Shown: one piece after another, positions 25,974 through 35,221 of the stretch
Layout: each line of letters begins with the position of its first letter
Numbering within the stretch: the first letter of the stretch is position 1
DNA from: SIG351 sp045627045
GTDB lineage: Bacteria; Bacillota; Clostridia; HGM11327
Assembly (NCBI GenBank): GCA_045627045.1
Contig: JAZQMY010000041.1
Location: forward strand, 1 to 64,000
Length of the DNA stretch: 64,000 nt
Reading direction: 5' to 3'
Translations under genes and position numbers: made by a program
Notes under the pieces: generated by a model
What the model saw: the letters and a program-made list of their open reading frames with translations, nothing else
The model's database searches: none
What the model was told of the DNA's origin: nothing

Positions 25974-27662
25974 ATGGATGAAGTAAAAGAAAATGTAACG
26001 GAGAACGAATCCTCCAATTTTATAAGGGATATGATTATAAATGACCTTGAAACGAACAAATTCGGAGGCAAGGTCATCACTCGTTTCCCGCCTGAGCCGA
26101 ACGGCTACCTGCATATCGGTCACGCAAAGGCAATATGCATAGACTTCGGCATGGCAAAAGAGTTCGGCGGTGTATGCCACCTCCGCTTTGACGATACAAA
26201 CCCTTCAAAGGAAGACGAAGAATATGTAAATTCAATTCAGGAAGACATCAAGTGGCTCGGTTTTGACTGGGGCGATCAGATTTATTATGCTTCCAGCTAT
26301 TTTGACAGAATGTACGAGCTTGCCGAAGACCTCATCAAGCAGGGCAAGGCTTATGTCTGCGAGCTTTCTGCCGACGAATGCAGAGAAACAAGAGGTACTC
26401 TCACAGAACCCGGAAAGAATTCTCCTTACAGAGACCGTTCTGTTGAAGAAAACCTCGACCTTTTCCGCAGAATGAAGGCCGGCGAATTCCCGGACGGTGC
26501 TATGACTCTCCGTGCAAAAATCGATATGGCAAGCCCGAATATGAATATGCGTGACCCTGTTATGTACCGTATCATTCACAAGGCTCACCATCAGACAGGC
26601 AACAAGTGGTGCATCTATCCTATGTATGACTGGGCTCACGGTCTTGAGGACTCCATCGAAGGCGTTACAAACTCTCTCTGCACACTCGAATTCGAAGATC
26701 ACAGACCTCTTTATGACTGGTTCCTCGATCAGCTTCCGGGCGTTCATCATCCCAGACAGACAGAGTTCTCACGTCTCAATATCAACAGCATCGTACTCAG
26801 CAAGCGTAAGCTTATCCAGCTCGTCAAGGAAAACTATGTCAGCGGTTGGGACGACCCGAGAATGCCTACTATCTGCGGTCTCAGAAGAAGAGGCTACACA
26901 CCTGAATCGATCAGAAATTTCGTTGCTTCAGTCGGCATAAGCAAGGTCAACAGCACAGTTGATTACAGCGTTCTCGAGCATTATCTCCGTGAGGATCTCA
27001 ACAAGACTGCTCTTCGTGTTATGGGCGTTGTTGATCCGATCAAGCTCGTTATCGATAACTATCCCGAGGGTCAGACAGAATACTTCAAGGCTGAAAACAA
27101 TCCTGAGAATCCTGAAGCAGGAACAAGAGAAGTTCCGTTCTCAAAGGAGCTCTGGATCGAGCGTGATGACTTTATGGAGAATCCTCCCAAGGGCTATTTC
27201 CGCCTCACACCGGGACTTGAGGTTCGTCTCAAGCACGCATACTACGTAAAGTGCACAGGCTGTGAAAAAGACGAAAACGGCAACGTTACAGTTGTTCACG
27301 CAACATATGATCCGCTCTCAAAGGGCGGCTGGTCAGAAGACGGCAGAAAAGTCAAGGGCACTATCCATTGGGTATCATGTGCTCATGCAGTTGATGCAGA
27401 AGTACGTCTCTATGACAGACTCTTCACTATCGACAATCCTAATGATTGCGAAGAAGGCAAGACTTTCCTTGATTACCTCAATCCGAACGGTCTGGTCGTT
27501 TGCAGCAACGCAAAGGTCGAGCCTTCCTGCGCTTCAATGCCGAAGTTCACTCACCTTCAGTTCCTCAGACTCGGCTACTTCTCTGTTGACCCTGATTCAA
27601 CACCCGAAAAGCCTGTATTCAATAAGAGCGTAGGTCTCAAGGATTCATTCAAGGTTAAGTAA
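25974..27662 (+). CDS. glnS: Glutaminyl-tRNA synthetase
   Basis: The 562-residue class I synthetase has PNGYLHIGHAKAI (HIGH motif, about 42-54), the GlnRS-type HLRFDDTNPSKE, and the KMSKS equivalent IVLSKRKL (about 281-288). The C-terminal part is the two-barrel anticodon-binding domain of GlnRS rather than the helical cage of GluRS. It charges tRNA-Gln directly. Many Clostridia instead use the GatCAB amidation route, so a true GlnRS is notable; a tRNA-Gln(CTG) gene is at 58550-58625. Confidence 0.93.
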   Translation: MDEVKENVTENESSNFIRDMIINDLETNKFGGKVITRFPPEPNGYLHIGHAKAICIDFGMAKEFGGVCHLRFDDTNPSKEDEEYVNSIQEDIKWLGFDWGDQIYYASSYFDRMYELAEDLIKQGKAYVCELSADECRETRGTLTEPGKNSPYRDRSVEENLDLFRRMKAGEFPDGAMTLRAKIDMASPNMNMRDPVMYRIIHKAHHQTGNKWCIYPMYDWAHGLEDSIEGVTNSLCTLEFEDHRPLYDWFLDQLPGVHHPRQTEFSRLNINSIVLSKRKLIQLVKENYVSGWDDPRMPTICGLRRRGYTPESIRNFVASVGISKVNSTVDYSVLEHYLREDLNKTALRVMGVVDPIKLVIDNYPEGQTEYFKAENNPENPEAGTREVPFSKELWIERDDFMENPPKGYFRLTPGLEVRLKHAYYVKCTGCEKDENGNVTVVHATYDPLSKGGWSEDGRKVKGTIHWVSCAHAVDAEVRLYDRLFTIDNPNDCEEGKTFLDYLNPNGLVVCSNAKVEPSCASMPKFTHLQFLRLGYFSVDPDSTPEKPVFNKSVGLKDSFKVK

Positions 27663-27687
27663 TTTATCCGTTCGAAAGGAAAAACAT

Positions 27688-29328
27688 ATGTATATTGATC
27701 AGAAAATCCGTATGGCAATGTCCGACAAGGGTGAAAATCTGTATCTTGTTCCGTCAATGGCAAACCGCCACGGAATAATTTCAGGTGCAACCGGTACGGG
27801 TAAAACAATTACAATGAAGGTAATGGCTGAATCCTTTTCGGATATGGGCGTTCCGGTATTCTTCAGCGACGTCAAGGGCGATCTTACCGGTATGTGCAAG
27901 CCCGGCAACGATTCAACCGATATGCAGAAGAGAATCGATCACTTTGACCTGTGGGATTCTTTCATGTACAAGTCATATCCTACCCGCTTCTGGGATATTT
28001 TCGGCGAACAGGGTCATCCGGTAAGAGTTACCGTTTCCGACATGGGCCCTATGCTCCTCGGAAGACTCTTCGGACTTACTGCCGTTCAGAGCGGTGTACT
28101 CAATATCGTATTCAGAGTAGCAGATGACAACGGTCTCCTTCTTCTTGACCTGAAGGACCTCCGTGCAATGCTCAAATTCGTAGGCGACAACAGAGCCGAA
28201 TTCACAACAGAGTACGGCAACGTTTCCACTGCAAGCATAGGCGCTATTCAGCGTGCTCTTCTCCAGTTTGAGGAAGAGGGCGGAGATATCATTTTCGGCG
28301 AGCCTGCACTTGATATCCGTGACTGGATGCGTACAGATGCAAACGGAAGGGGCTACATAAATATTCTTGAAAGCAGCAAGCTCATCCAGAGCCAGACAGT
28401 CTATGCGACATTCCTCCTCTGGATGCTCACAGAGCTCTTTGAGAAGCTCCCCGAAGTCGGAGATCTCGACAAGCCGAGAATGGTATTCTTCTTTGATGAA
28501 GCACACCTTCTCTTCAACGATGCTCCTAAAGCACTTCTCCAGAAGATCACTCAGGTAGTAAAGCTCATCAGATCAAAGGGCGTCGGCGTTTACTTTGTAA
28601 CGCAGTCTCCTTCCGATATCCCCGATGAAGTTCTCGCTCAGCTCAATAACAGGATCCAGCACGGTCTTCGTGCTTATACTCCTGCCGAGCAGAAGGCTGT
28701 CCGCGCCGCCGCAAAGGCATTCAGAGTCAATCCCGACTTTGACACGGAGGAAGCACTCATGGCTATCGGAACAGGTGAAGCTCTCGTAAGCTTCCTTGAT
28801 GCAAAGGGTATTCCTTCCATCGTTGAAAGAGCAAAAATTCTTCCTCCTCAGAGCCTTATGGGTGCCGCAGATGAAGAAACGGTAAAGCGTATCATCGAAA
28901 CAGACGAATTCGAGCTGAAATACAGAGAAACAGTCGACCGTGAATCAGCTTACGAAGTCATAATGCGTGCCGAAGAAGAGCTTGCCGCACAGAAGCAGGC
29001 TGAAGAAGAAGCTCTTGCCGCACAGAAACAGCAGGAAAAAGAAGAAAAAGCTTCAAAGAAGTCGACAAAGTCTTCCAAGACAGAAAAAACAACAAAGACA
29101 AAGGTCACAAATGCGATCACCAACACTGCACAGAAGGCTACAACAAGCGCCGCATCATCTGTTGCACGTTCTGTCAGCACGAACATCGTTAATTCGATTG
29201 CAGGCGGCTCAAAGGCAAGCGCAGGCACGATCGCAAAGCGCGCCGCTACCTCTGCACTTTCTTCGACTATGAGAACTACCACTACCTCACTTATCAGAGG
29301 ACTTTTTGGAAATCTAAAAAAGAAATAA
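27688..29328 (+). CDS. HerA-like ATPase, DUF853 family
   Basis: The 546-residue protein has a Walker A loop GATGTGKTITMK (about 32-43), a Walker B MVFFFDEAHLLF (about 265-276), and VYFVTQSPSDIPDEVLAQLNNR, typical of the HerA/DUF853 (YjgR-like) ATPases. The last 110 residues are a Lys/Ala/Ser-rich tail, probably partly coiled coil (EEELAAQKQAEEEALAAQKQ). The exact role is unknown; relatives of HerA pump or translocate DNA. It is the last gene of the directon and ends at a strong terminator. Confidence 0.88.
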   Translation: MYIDQKIRMAMSDKGENLYLVPSMANRHGIISGATGTGKTITMKVMAESFSDMGVPVFFSDVKGDLTGMCKPGNDSTDMQKRIDHFDLWDSFMYKSYPTRFWDIFGEQGHPVRVTVSDMGPMLLGRLFGLTAVQSGVLNIVFRVADDNGLLLLDLKDLRAMLKFVGDNRAEFTTEYGNVSTASIGAIQRALLQFEEEGGDIIFGEPALDIRDWMRTDANGRGYINILESSKLIQSQTVYATFLLWMLTELFEKLPEVGDLDKPRMVFFFDEAHLLFNDAPKALLQKITQVVKLIRSKGVGVYFVTQSPSDIPDEVLAQLNNRIQHGLRAYTPAEQKAVRAAAKAFRVNPDFDTEEALMAIGTGEALVSFLDAKGIPSIVERAKILPPQSLMGAADEETVKRIIETDEFELKYRETVDRESAYEVIMRAEEELAAQKQAEEEALAAQKQQEKEEKASKKSTKSSKTEKTTKTKVTNAITNTAQKATTSAASSVARSVSTNIVNSIAGGSKASAGTIAKRAATSALSSTMRTTTTSLIRGLFGNLKKK

Positions 29329-29342
29329 TTTTTTCAAAAAAC

Positions 29343-29390
29343 AAAATCCGATCATAAGCAATATGATGCTTTCTGATCGGATTTTTTGTT
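29343..29390. terminator. Bidirectional terminator
   Basis: A 12-bp stem (AAAATCCGATCA/TGATCGGATTTT) with a 19-base loop and T-runs on both strands separates the HerA-like gene from the convergent his operon. Confidence 0.88.
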
Positions 29391-30065
29391 TTATCTTTTT
29401 CTTGATGCCCTGAAGGCCTCTGCCATATCCATCTTTTCCGTGAGATCTCCGAAGCTCTTATTGTATTGTGCCTGAGATATCGCTCTTTTTTCAAGGAATG
29501 TGTCAAGCAGCTTCTTCTGATTGAGGTAAAGCTCAAGCTTTTTGTTTCTTTCGGGATCTGCCGCCCTCTGATAAGCAAGCCTTTCGGAATGATCTGAAAA
29601 TTCATCAGGAATATAGATTATTCCGCAATATGAAAATCCAAGCCGGGTGAGCACGTGCTGCATCACCTTGTTGTTCCTGTGAGTATCTATTCTGACATTT
29701 CCCGTAACCTGTAACGCAAAATTCACCGCCGCTTCAACTATTCCCTTTGCAGTGCCGTCTGATGCTATGCGATGGATAGTACCGTACGGAGAATCGTTCA
29801 GCCATTTGCCCTCTTCTATTTTCAGATAGGTGTCATCCTCTCCTACGATAAAAGCAAATGTTCCGACAACAGACCTGCCGTCTGTAATAACGAAGCTCGT
29901 GCCGTCTTCAACGTCCTCTTTCAGAATTTCTTCCTCGGGATACATTTTCCACTGACAGGGATTCCCTGTCTCGCGCATAAAAAGCCTTGCTTTTTCATAT
30001 ATGGAAAGCATTACTGGAATGTCTTTTTCTTCTGCGTGTCGAATCGTTAAGCCGTACGAAGACAT
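29391..30065 (-). CDS. GNAT acetyltransferase, last gene of the his operon
   Basis: The 224-residue protein has an N-terminal GNAT domain (about 1-165): LTIRHAEEKDIPVMLSIYE, VGTFAFIVGED, then a CoA-loop region HRIASDGTAKGIVEAAV and RIDTHRNNKVMQHVLTRLGF. The C-terminal 55 residues are helical and charged. It begins 13 bases after hisJ with AAAGGAA before the ATG, so it belongs to the his transcript, but no part of histidine synthesis needs it. The substrate is unknown. Confidence 0.8.
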   Translation of the reverse strand: MSSYGLTIRHAEEKDIPVMLSIYEKARLFMRETGNPCQWKMYPEEEILKEDVEDGTSFVITDGRSVVGTFAFIVGEDDTYLKIEEGKWLNDSPYGTIHRIASDGTAKGIVEAAVNFALQVTGNVRIDTHRNNKVMQHVLTRLGFSYCGIIYIPDEFSDHSERLAYQRAADPERNKKLELYLNQKKLLDTFLEKRAISQAQYNKSFGDLTEKMDMAEAFRASRKR

Positions 30066-30078
30066 ATCGTTATTCCTT

Positions 30079-30810
30079 TCACTTCTTTATAAAACAGAAA
30101 ATATTGTCAGCCGTGTGGCTGTCGCTCGTATGAACGAACTTTCCTCCGTTTGCCTTTATATATTCATATAACGGCTTTGAAGGATACGGTGTCGTTCTGT
30201 AGCCTCTGGTAATTGCTCCGTAATTGATCTCAAACGTTACACCTGCCGCAAGCAGCTTGTCTGCTGCATCGGTTGCCGCTTTGATATATCTCGGGTTTTT
30301 CTCGTCAATAAGGCTTCCGTCCTCATTGAACTTTGTAATAAGATCAAAATGTCCGACTATATCGCACTTAGTCTTATTATACATATCTCCGGCCATATCA
30401 AAGTAAAGCTCTGCAAGTCTGAGCATATCTCCGTTGAAATACTGTTCAGCCTTCCGCTTCAGAAGCGAGCCGCTTCTGTCAACATCGAAATAATCGTTGC
30501 CAATCTTAAAATAATGTGCCGAGCCGATAACGTAATCAAGGGCAGATGTATCAATTTCGGAATAATAGTCAAGCTCTATTCCGCACAGAACCTTTATCTT
30601 GTCCTTGTACTTTTCCCTGAGGCTGTGGATCGTGGCAATGTACTCGCCGAGACGATCCTTTTTCATGCAGTAGCTCTGGTCGAATTCCGTGAAGGAGTGC
30701 TCCGAAAAGCCAACCTCATCTGCGCCCAGACTGATGGCGGAGAGAATCACTTCCTCGGGAGTGTTTCCGCCGTCGCTGAACTTCGTATGTATATGATAAT
30801 CGCCGAGCAT
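30079..30810 (-). CDS. hisJ: Histidinol-phosphatase, PHP family
   Basis: The 243-residue protein begins LGDYHIHTKFSDGG with the first PHP metal ligands HxH, and has GFSEHS, GIELDYYSE, GSAHYFK and HTSDSHTADN near the end, completing the PHP metal site. It dephosphorylates histidinol phosphate; this fits the hisB of this operon, which has only the dehydratase domain. Its ATG overlaps the hisIE stop by one base (TAATG). Confidence 0.9.
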   Translation of the reverse strand: MLGDYHIHTKFSDGGNTPEEVILSAISLGADEVGFSEHSFTEFDQSYCMKKDRLGEYIATIHSLREKYKDKIKVLCGIELDYYSEIDTSALDYVIGSAHYFKIGNDYFDVDRSGSLLKRKAEQYFNGDMLRLAELYFDMAGDMYNKTKCDIVGHFDLITKFNEDGSLIDEKNPRYIKAATDAADKLLAAGVTFEINYGAITRGYRTTPYPSKPLYEYIKANGGKFVHTSDSHTADNIFCFIKK

Positions 30811-31460
30811 TATTTTGTCATCTTCTCCTGCTTTACCTTGTGGTCGATTACATGGCGAGATGCAAGCTCGCTCTGAATATCATCAAGGCTGATGCCTGCC
30901 TGCACCATAAGAACCATTACGTGATAAGCAAGGTCTGCAATTTCATAAATCGTTTCCTTCTTATCCTCTGCCTTAGCAGCAATGATTACTTCCGTGCTCT
31001 CCTCGCCGACCTTCTTGAGGATCTTATCAAGGCCCTTTTCGAAAAGATATGTTGTATATGAGCCTTCTTTCTTCTCTGTCTTTCTGCCTTCAATAAGCTT
31101 CATAAGACCTTCATACGAAAATTCATGTCTGTCTTCACTCTGATAAACAGGATTTTCAAAGCACGTCTCCGTTCCGAGGTGGCAGGCAGGGCCGTCAGGC
31201 TCAACCATGACAATCAGTGCATCCTTGTCGCAATCAGCCGTTATCGAGACTATATGCTGATAATTTCCGCTTGTTTCGCCCTTGAGCCAAAGCTCCTGTC
31301 TGGATCTGCTCCAGAAGCAGGTTAGTTCCTTCTCCATTGAGATTTTTAGGCTTTCTTCGTTCATATATGCGAGCGTAAGAACCTTCTTTGTCTTTGCATC
31401 AACTACAATTGCAGGGATAAGTCCCTTTTCATCAAATTTAAGTTCGTTAATATCTACCAT
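30810..31460 (-). CDS. hisIE: Bifunctional PRA-CH cyclohydrolase / PRA-PH pyrophosphatase
   Basis: The 216-residue protein has the HisI domain at about 1-110 (ADCDKDALIVMVEP, GPACHLGTETCF with metal-binding Asp and Cys residues) and the HisE domain at about 120-210 (LIEGRKTEK, KVGEESTEVIIAAK). It carries out steps two and three of the pathway. Fusion of hisI and hisE is common in bacteria. It follows hisF after 13 bases. Confidence 0.95.
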   Translation of the reverse strand: MVDINELKFDEKGLIPAIVVDAKTKKVLTLAYMNEESLKISMEKELTCFWSRSRQELWLKGETSGNYQHIVSITADCDKDALIVMVEPDGPACHLGTETCFENPVYQSEDRHEFSYEGLMKLIEGRKTEKKEGSYTTYLFEKGLDKILKKVGEESTEVIIAAKAEDKKETIYEIADLAYHVMVLMVQAGISLDDIQSELASRHVIDHKVKQEKMTK

Positions 31461-31473
31461 TCTGTTTTCCTCT

Positions 31474-32232
31474 TTATAATCTTACTGGAATACCGTTTTC
31501 CTTCATTGTCTGTTTAAGGTCTGAAATTTTAACTTCGCCGAAATGGAATATCGAAGCCGCAAGCCCCGCATCCACCTTCGGGAGAGTGTTAAAAAGAGTA
31601 ATAAAATCATCAATACAGCCTGCACCGCCCGATGCTATCACCGGCACGGATACTGCTTCCGAAACTGCCCTGAGCATTTCTATGTCAAAGCCCTTTTTCA
31701 CGCCGTCCGTATCAATTGAATTCAGCACAACTTCTCCTGCGCCGTTATCAACGCATCTCTTTATCCAGCTTATTGCTTCAAGGCCTGTATCTTCTCTTCC
31801 GCCCTTTGCAAATACTCTGAATTCACCGTCAACTCTCTTTACATCGGCAGAAATCACAACGCACTGATCGCCGTAAAGCTTTGCCGCCTGACTGATAAGC
31901 GACGGATTTCTTATTGCTCCGCTGTTTACGGAAACCTTATCTGCGCCGCATTTAAGCACTCTGTCGAAATCATCGACAGTATTTATTCCGCCTCCGACCG
32001 TAAGCGGGATAAATACCTTCTTTGCAGTCTCACAGAGTATGTCCGTGAAAAGCTTTCTTCCGTCAGAGGATGCCGTAATATCGTAGAATACAAGCTCGTC
32101 TGCACCCATTCTGCTGTAATAATCAGCAAGATCGACAGGAGAAGAAACATCCTTGAGTCCTTCAAAATTTACGCCCTTGACAACTCTTCCGTTTCTGACG
32201 TCAAGGCACGGGATAATTCTTTTTGTAATCAT
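31474..32232 (-). CDS. hisF: Imidazole glycerol phosphate synthase subunit HisF
   Basis: The 252-residue TIM-barrel cyclase begins ITKRIIPCLDVRNGRVVKG with the first catalytic Asp, and has VISADVKRVDG with the second, LTVGGGINTVDD, and ASGGAGCIDDF with phosphate-binding glycines. With HisH it makes imidazole glycerol phosphate and AICAR. Its ATG overlaps the hisA stop by four bases. Confidence 0.96.
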   Translation of the reverse strand: MITKRIIPCLDVRNGRVVKGVNFEGLKDVSSPVDLADYYSRMGADELVFYDITASSDGRKLFTDILCETAKKVFIPLTVGGGINTVDDFDRVLKCGADKVSVNSGAIRNPSLISQAAKLYGDQCVVISADVKRVDGEFRVFAKGGREDTGLEAISWIKRCVDNGAGEVVLNSIDTDGVKKGFDIEMLRAVSEAVSVPVIASGGAGCIDDFITLFNTLPKVDAGLAASIFHFGEVKISDLKQTMKENGIPVRL

Positions 32233-32939
32233 CTTGCTTCTCTTATCGCCTCTTCAAGATCAATCGCGCCTGTATAATAAGCCTTACCTATTATTGCTCC
32301 GTAAAGATCAAGCTTTCTGAGTTCTTTTACGTCTTCGATCGTTGATACTCCGCCGGATGCCGTTATCTGCATATTGAACCTGCCTGAAAGCTCTCTGTAA
32401 AGCTCTCTGTTTGTTCCCTGCATTGCGCCGTCCTTTGAAATATCGGTGCAGATCATCGTTTTAACGCCCTTCTTCTGCATCATTTCGCAGAATGTGTATG
32501 CATCATACTGTGACTTTTCCGTCCAGCCCTTGATTGCAACATAGCCGTCCTTTATATCTATTCCGACTGCAATCTTATCGCCGTACCTTGCCACTGCCTC
32601 ATCAACAAAGCCCTCGTTCGTGACAGCCGCAGTGCCGAGTATCACTCTGTCTATGCCTGCGGAAATATACTTGTCTATCACTTCCATGCTTCTGATGCCG
32701 CCGCCGATTTCCGAGAAGAGACCTTCCTCCTTTATCTTCAGAACAGTGTCAAAGTTCGGAGTAAGACCGTTTTTTGCGCCTTCAAGATCAACGATGTGAA
32801 TATGCGTTGCACCTGCGGCCTTGAATTTCTTTGCTATTTCGGGCGGATCATAGCTGTAAACCGTCATTTCACGGTAATCGCCCTTATAAAGCCTTACGGC
32901 TTTGCCCTCAAAAATATCTATCGCAGGGAAAATCAGCAT
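32229..32939 (-). CDS. hisA: ProFAR isomerase HisA
   Basis: The 236-residue TIM-barrel isomerase begins MLIFPAIDIFEGKAVRLYKG with a catalytic Asp, and has GGGIRSMEVID, VGIDIKDGYVAIKGW with the second Asp, and ASGGVSTIEDV. The ATG at 32939 has AAGGAGG 7 bases upstream, inside the end of hisH; a longer frame to 33020 would overlap hisH by 88 bases and lacks support. The real overlap with hisH is 7 bases. Confidence 0.95.
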   Translation of the reverse strand: MLIFPAIDIFEGKAVRLYKGDYREMTVYSYDPPEIAKKFKAAGATHIHIVDLEGAKNGLTPNFDTVLKIKEEGLFSEIGGGIRSMEVIDKYISAGIDRVILGTAAVTNEGFVDEAVARYGDKIAVGIDIKDGYVAIKGWTEKSQYDAYTFCEMMQKKGVKTMICTDISKDGAMQGTNRELYRELSGRFNMQITASGGVSTIEDVKELRKLDLYGAIIGKAYYTGAIDLEEAIREAR

Positions 32940-33562
32940 ATTTCGTCCTCCTTCAGCCCGGCAAAAGCCTTGAGTATTGCAAGTCCCGTGTTTCCGCTCT
33001 TCTCCGGATGGAACTGACATCCGAATACATTCCCGTTCTGCACCGCAGCCGTAAGATCATAGCCATATTCAGCCGTAGCAATTACGGAATCCTCGCACTC
33101 TGCCGCATAGTATGAGTGAACAAAGTAAACGCAATCGCCCTGCTTTATGTTCTTGAAAATCGGGCTGTTTTTTCTTATATCAAGAGCATTCCAACCTATG
33201 TGAGGTATTTTGAATTCCTTTGGGATGACATCGGCAATAGGTCTGACATTTCCCTTTATCAGTCCAAGTCCCTCATGCTCTCCGTACTCATAGCTTTTCT
33301 CAAACAGAAGCTGCATACCGAGGCAAATGCCCATGAGCGGCTTTCCGTTTTTCGCTTCGGATATAATCGTCTCACGGAGACCGGATTCGAGGAGCTTTCT
33401 TGCCGCATCCTCAAATGCTCCTACTCCGGGAAGAATTATTTTGTCCGAAGACTTTATTTCTTTTTCATCTGACGTGACGATTACCTCTTCTCCTATTGCC
33501 GCAAATGAGCTTTTAAGAGAAAAGAGATTGCCTACGCCGTAATCAACTATAGCTATCATCAA
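32933..33562 (-). CDS. hisH: Imidazole glycerol phosphate synthase subunit HisH
   Basis: The 209-residue glutamine amidotransferase begins IAIVDYGVGNLFSLK, has the oxyanion strand LPGVGAFEDA, the nucleophile in GICLGMQLLFE (Cys near 82), and the His-Glu pair in GCQFHPEKSG. It feeds ammonia to HisF. It overlaps hisB by four bases. Confidence 0.95.
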   Translation of the reverse strand: MMIAIVDYGVGNLFSLKSSFAAIGEEVIVTSDEKEIKSSDKIILPGVGAFEDAARKLLESGLRETIISEAKNGKPLMGICLGMQLLFEKSYEYGEHEGLGLIKGNVRPIADVIPKEFKIPHIGWNALDIRKNSPIFKNIKQGDCVYFVHSYYAAECEDSVIATAEYGYDLTAAVQNGNVFGCQFHPEKSGNTGLAILKAFAGLKEDEIC

Positions 33563-34146
33563 AGAACTCCCTTTGTTGACGGGATCTCATCCGCAAAATC
33601 GGGATCTATTGAAACAGCCTCACGCAGTGTTCTTGCAAAAGACTTGAAAGCACCCTCAATTATGTGGTGTGAATTTGTTCCCGCAAGCTTTCTGATGTGG
33701 AGATTGCACTGTGCATTGCGAACGAATCCCCAAAAGAATTCCTCCACAAGCTCTGTGTCAAAATCCCCGACCTTCTCTGTCGGAATATCAAGCTCATAGC
33801 CAAGATAAGCCCTGCCCGAAAGATCTACAGCCGTGAGGATAAGAGCTTCGTCCATGGGAAGAATCTTATCACCGTATCTTCTGATGCCCTTCTTGTCTCC
33901 GAGAGCCTTTGCAAATGCTTCTCCGAGCGCAATGCCTATATCCTCGGTTGTGTGGTGATAATCCACCCACACGTCGCCGCTGCATTCAAGCGTGAGGTCA
34001 AAGCCCGAGTGCTTTGCAAAAAGCGTCAGCATATGGTCAAGGAATCCGCATCCTGTTTTTACAGTGCTCTTTCCTTTGCCGTCAAGCTCAAGCATAAGAT
34101 TTATATCAGTCTCAGCTGTTTTTCTGTTTATGACTGCATTTCTCAT
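33559..34146 (-). CDS. hisB: Imidazoleglycerol-phosphate dehydratase
   Basis: The 195-residue protein is the stand-alone dehydratase, with both manganese-binding repeats: FLDHMLTLFAKHSGF and DYHHTTEDIGIALG in the first half, and EFFWGFV and NSHHIIEGAFKSFA in the second. There is no fused histidinol-phosphatase domain, which is supplied by hisJ in the same operon. Confidence 0.96.
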   Translation of the reverse strand: MRNAVINRKTAETDINLMLELDGKGKSTVKTGCGFLDHMLTLFAKHSGFDLTLECSGDVWVDYHHTTEDIGIALGEAFAKALGDKKGIRRYGDKILPMDEALILTAVDLSGRAYLGYELDIPTEKVGDFDTELVEEFFWGFVRNAQCNLHIRKLAGTNSHHIIEGAFKSFARTLREAVSIDPDFADEIPSTKGVL

Positions 34147-34152
34147 ATCTTT

Positions 34153-35217
34153 TCATTCCTCCCCGTCAAGTATTTTCGTTACGGTATCAATGAACTTCTT
34201 CATTTCAGCTTCACTGCCCACCGTTATTCTGTTATAATCCTTCAGTCTCGGCGTTTCAAAATGTCTGACAAGGATTCCGTTTTCCTTCAGCTTCAGGTAA
34301 AGCTCTTTGCCGCCGATTTTATTTGATTTTGCAAATATAAAGTTTGTTTTTGACTGAGTGTGGACAAATCCGAGCTTTGAAAGCTCATTTTCAGTCCATT
34401 CTCTCGTTTTCTTTATCGTTTCGCAGTTTGCTTTGAAGTAATCTTCATCCTCAAGAGCTCCTATTCCTGCCCACATCGTCATTGAATTTACATTGTATGG
34501 GTTTGTGGAATACTTTATCGTTTTCAGATCATCTATCAGCTCTTTGCATCCCACTGCAAAGCCGAGTCTTGCACCTGCCATTGAACGGGACTTTGAGAAC
34601 GTCTGCACTACGAGAAGATTGTCATACTTTTCGGTAAGCTTTATTGCGCTCTCTCCTCCGAAATCAACATAAGCCTCATCAACTACAACTATATTGTCCT
34701 TATTCGAGCTTACAATTCTTTCAATCTCCGAAAGCGGAAGTGCTATTCCCGTAGGCGCATTCGGATTTGCTATAAATACGGTGCCGCCGCAGCCTATATA
34801 GTCATCGGGATTTATTGTGAAATCATCTTTAAGCGGAATAATCCTGTAAGGAATTCTGTTCAGCTCGGCAAACACACTGTAAAAGCCGTATGTGATATCC
34901 GCAAAGACCGCCGGATGCTCCTCGTCTGCAAAAGCCATGAACGCAAAGTTCAGAGCCTCGTCGGAGCCGTTCGTGAACAGTATATTGCCTGCTTCAACGC
35001 CAAGCCTGTCACAAGCCGTTGAAATAAGCTTTTTCACCTCCGGATCGGAGTAAAGCTGTAATCCCTCGGATGCTTTTGATGCATACTGTACCGCCTTTGG
35101 TGACGGCGGAAATGGTGATTCATTTGTATTGAGCTTGATGTACTTTCTGTCCTGCGGCTGTTCGCCCGGAACATAAGGCACAAGGCTGCTGAATCTGTTG
35201 CTGAAAAACCTGCTCAT
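34153..35217 (-). CDS. hisC: Histidinol-phosphate aminotransferase
   Basis: The 354-residue fold-type I PLP enzyme has LNTNESPFPPSP near the start, NPNAPTGIALP, VVDEAYVDFGG and the PLP lysine in QTFSKSRSMAGARLGF (about 207-222). It transaminates imidazole acetol phosphate to histidinol phosphate. It begins 4 bases after hisD. Confidence 0.94.
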   Translation of the reverse strand: MSRFFSNRFSSLVPYVPGEQPQDRKYIKLNTNESPFPPSPKAVQYASKASEGLQLYSDPEVKKLISTACDRLGVEAGNILFTNGSDEALNFAFMAFADEEHPAVFADITYGFYSVFAELNRIPYRIIPLKDDFTINPDDYIGCGGTVFIANPNAPTGIALPLSEIERIVSSNKDNIVVVDEAYVDFGGESAIKLTEKYDNLLVVQTFSKSRSMAGARLGFAVGCKELIDDLKTIKYSTNPYNVNSMTMWAGIGALEDEDYFKANCETIKKTREWTENELSKLGFVHTQSKTNFIFAKSNKIGGKELYLKLKENGILVRHFETPRLKDYNRITVGSEAEMKKFIDTVTKILDGEE

Positions 35218-35221
35218 ACCG

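Noticed and set aside
32940..33020. The longer N-terminus of HisA (27 extra codons)
   Set aside because: It would lie wholly inside hisH, and the AAGGAGG site sets the start at 32939.
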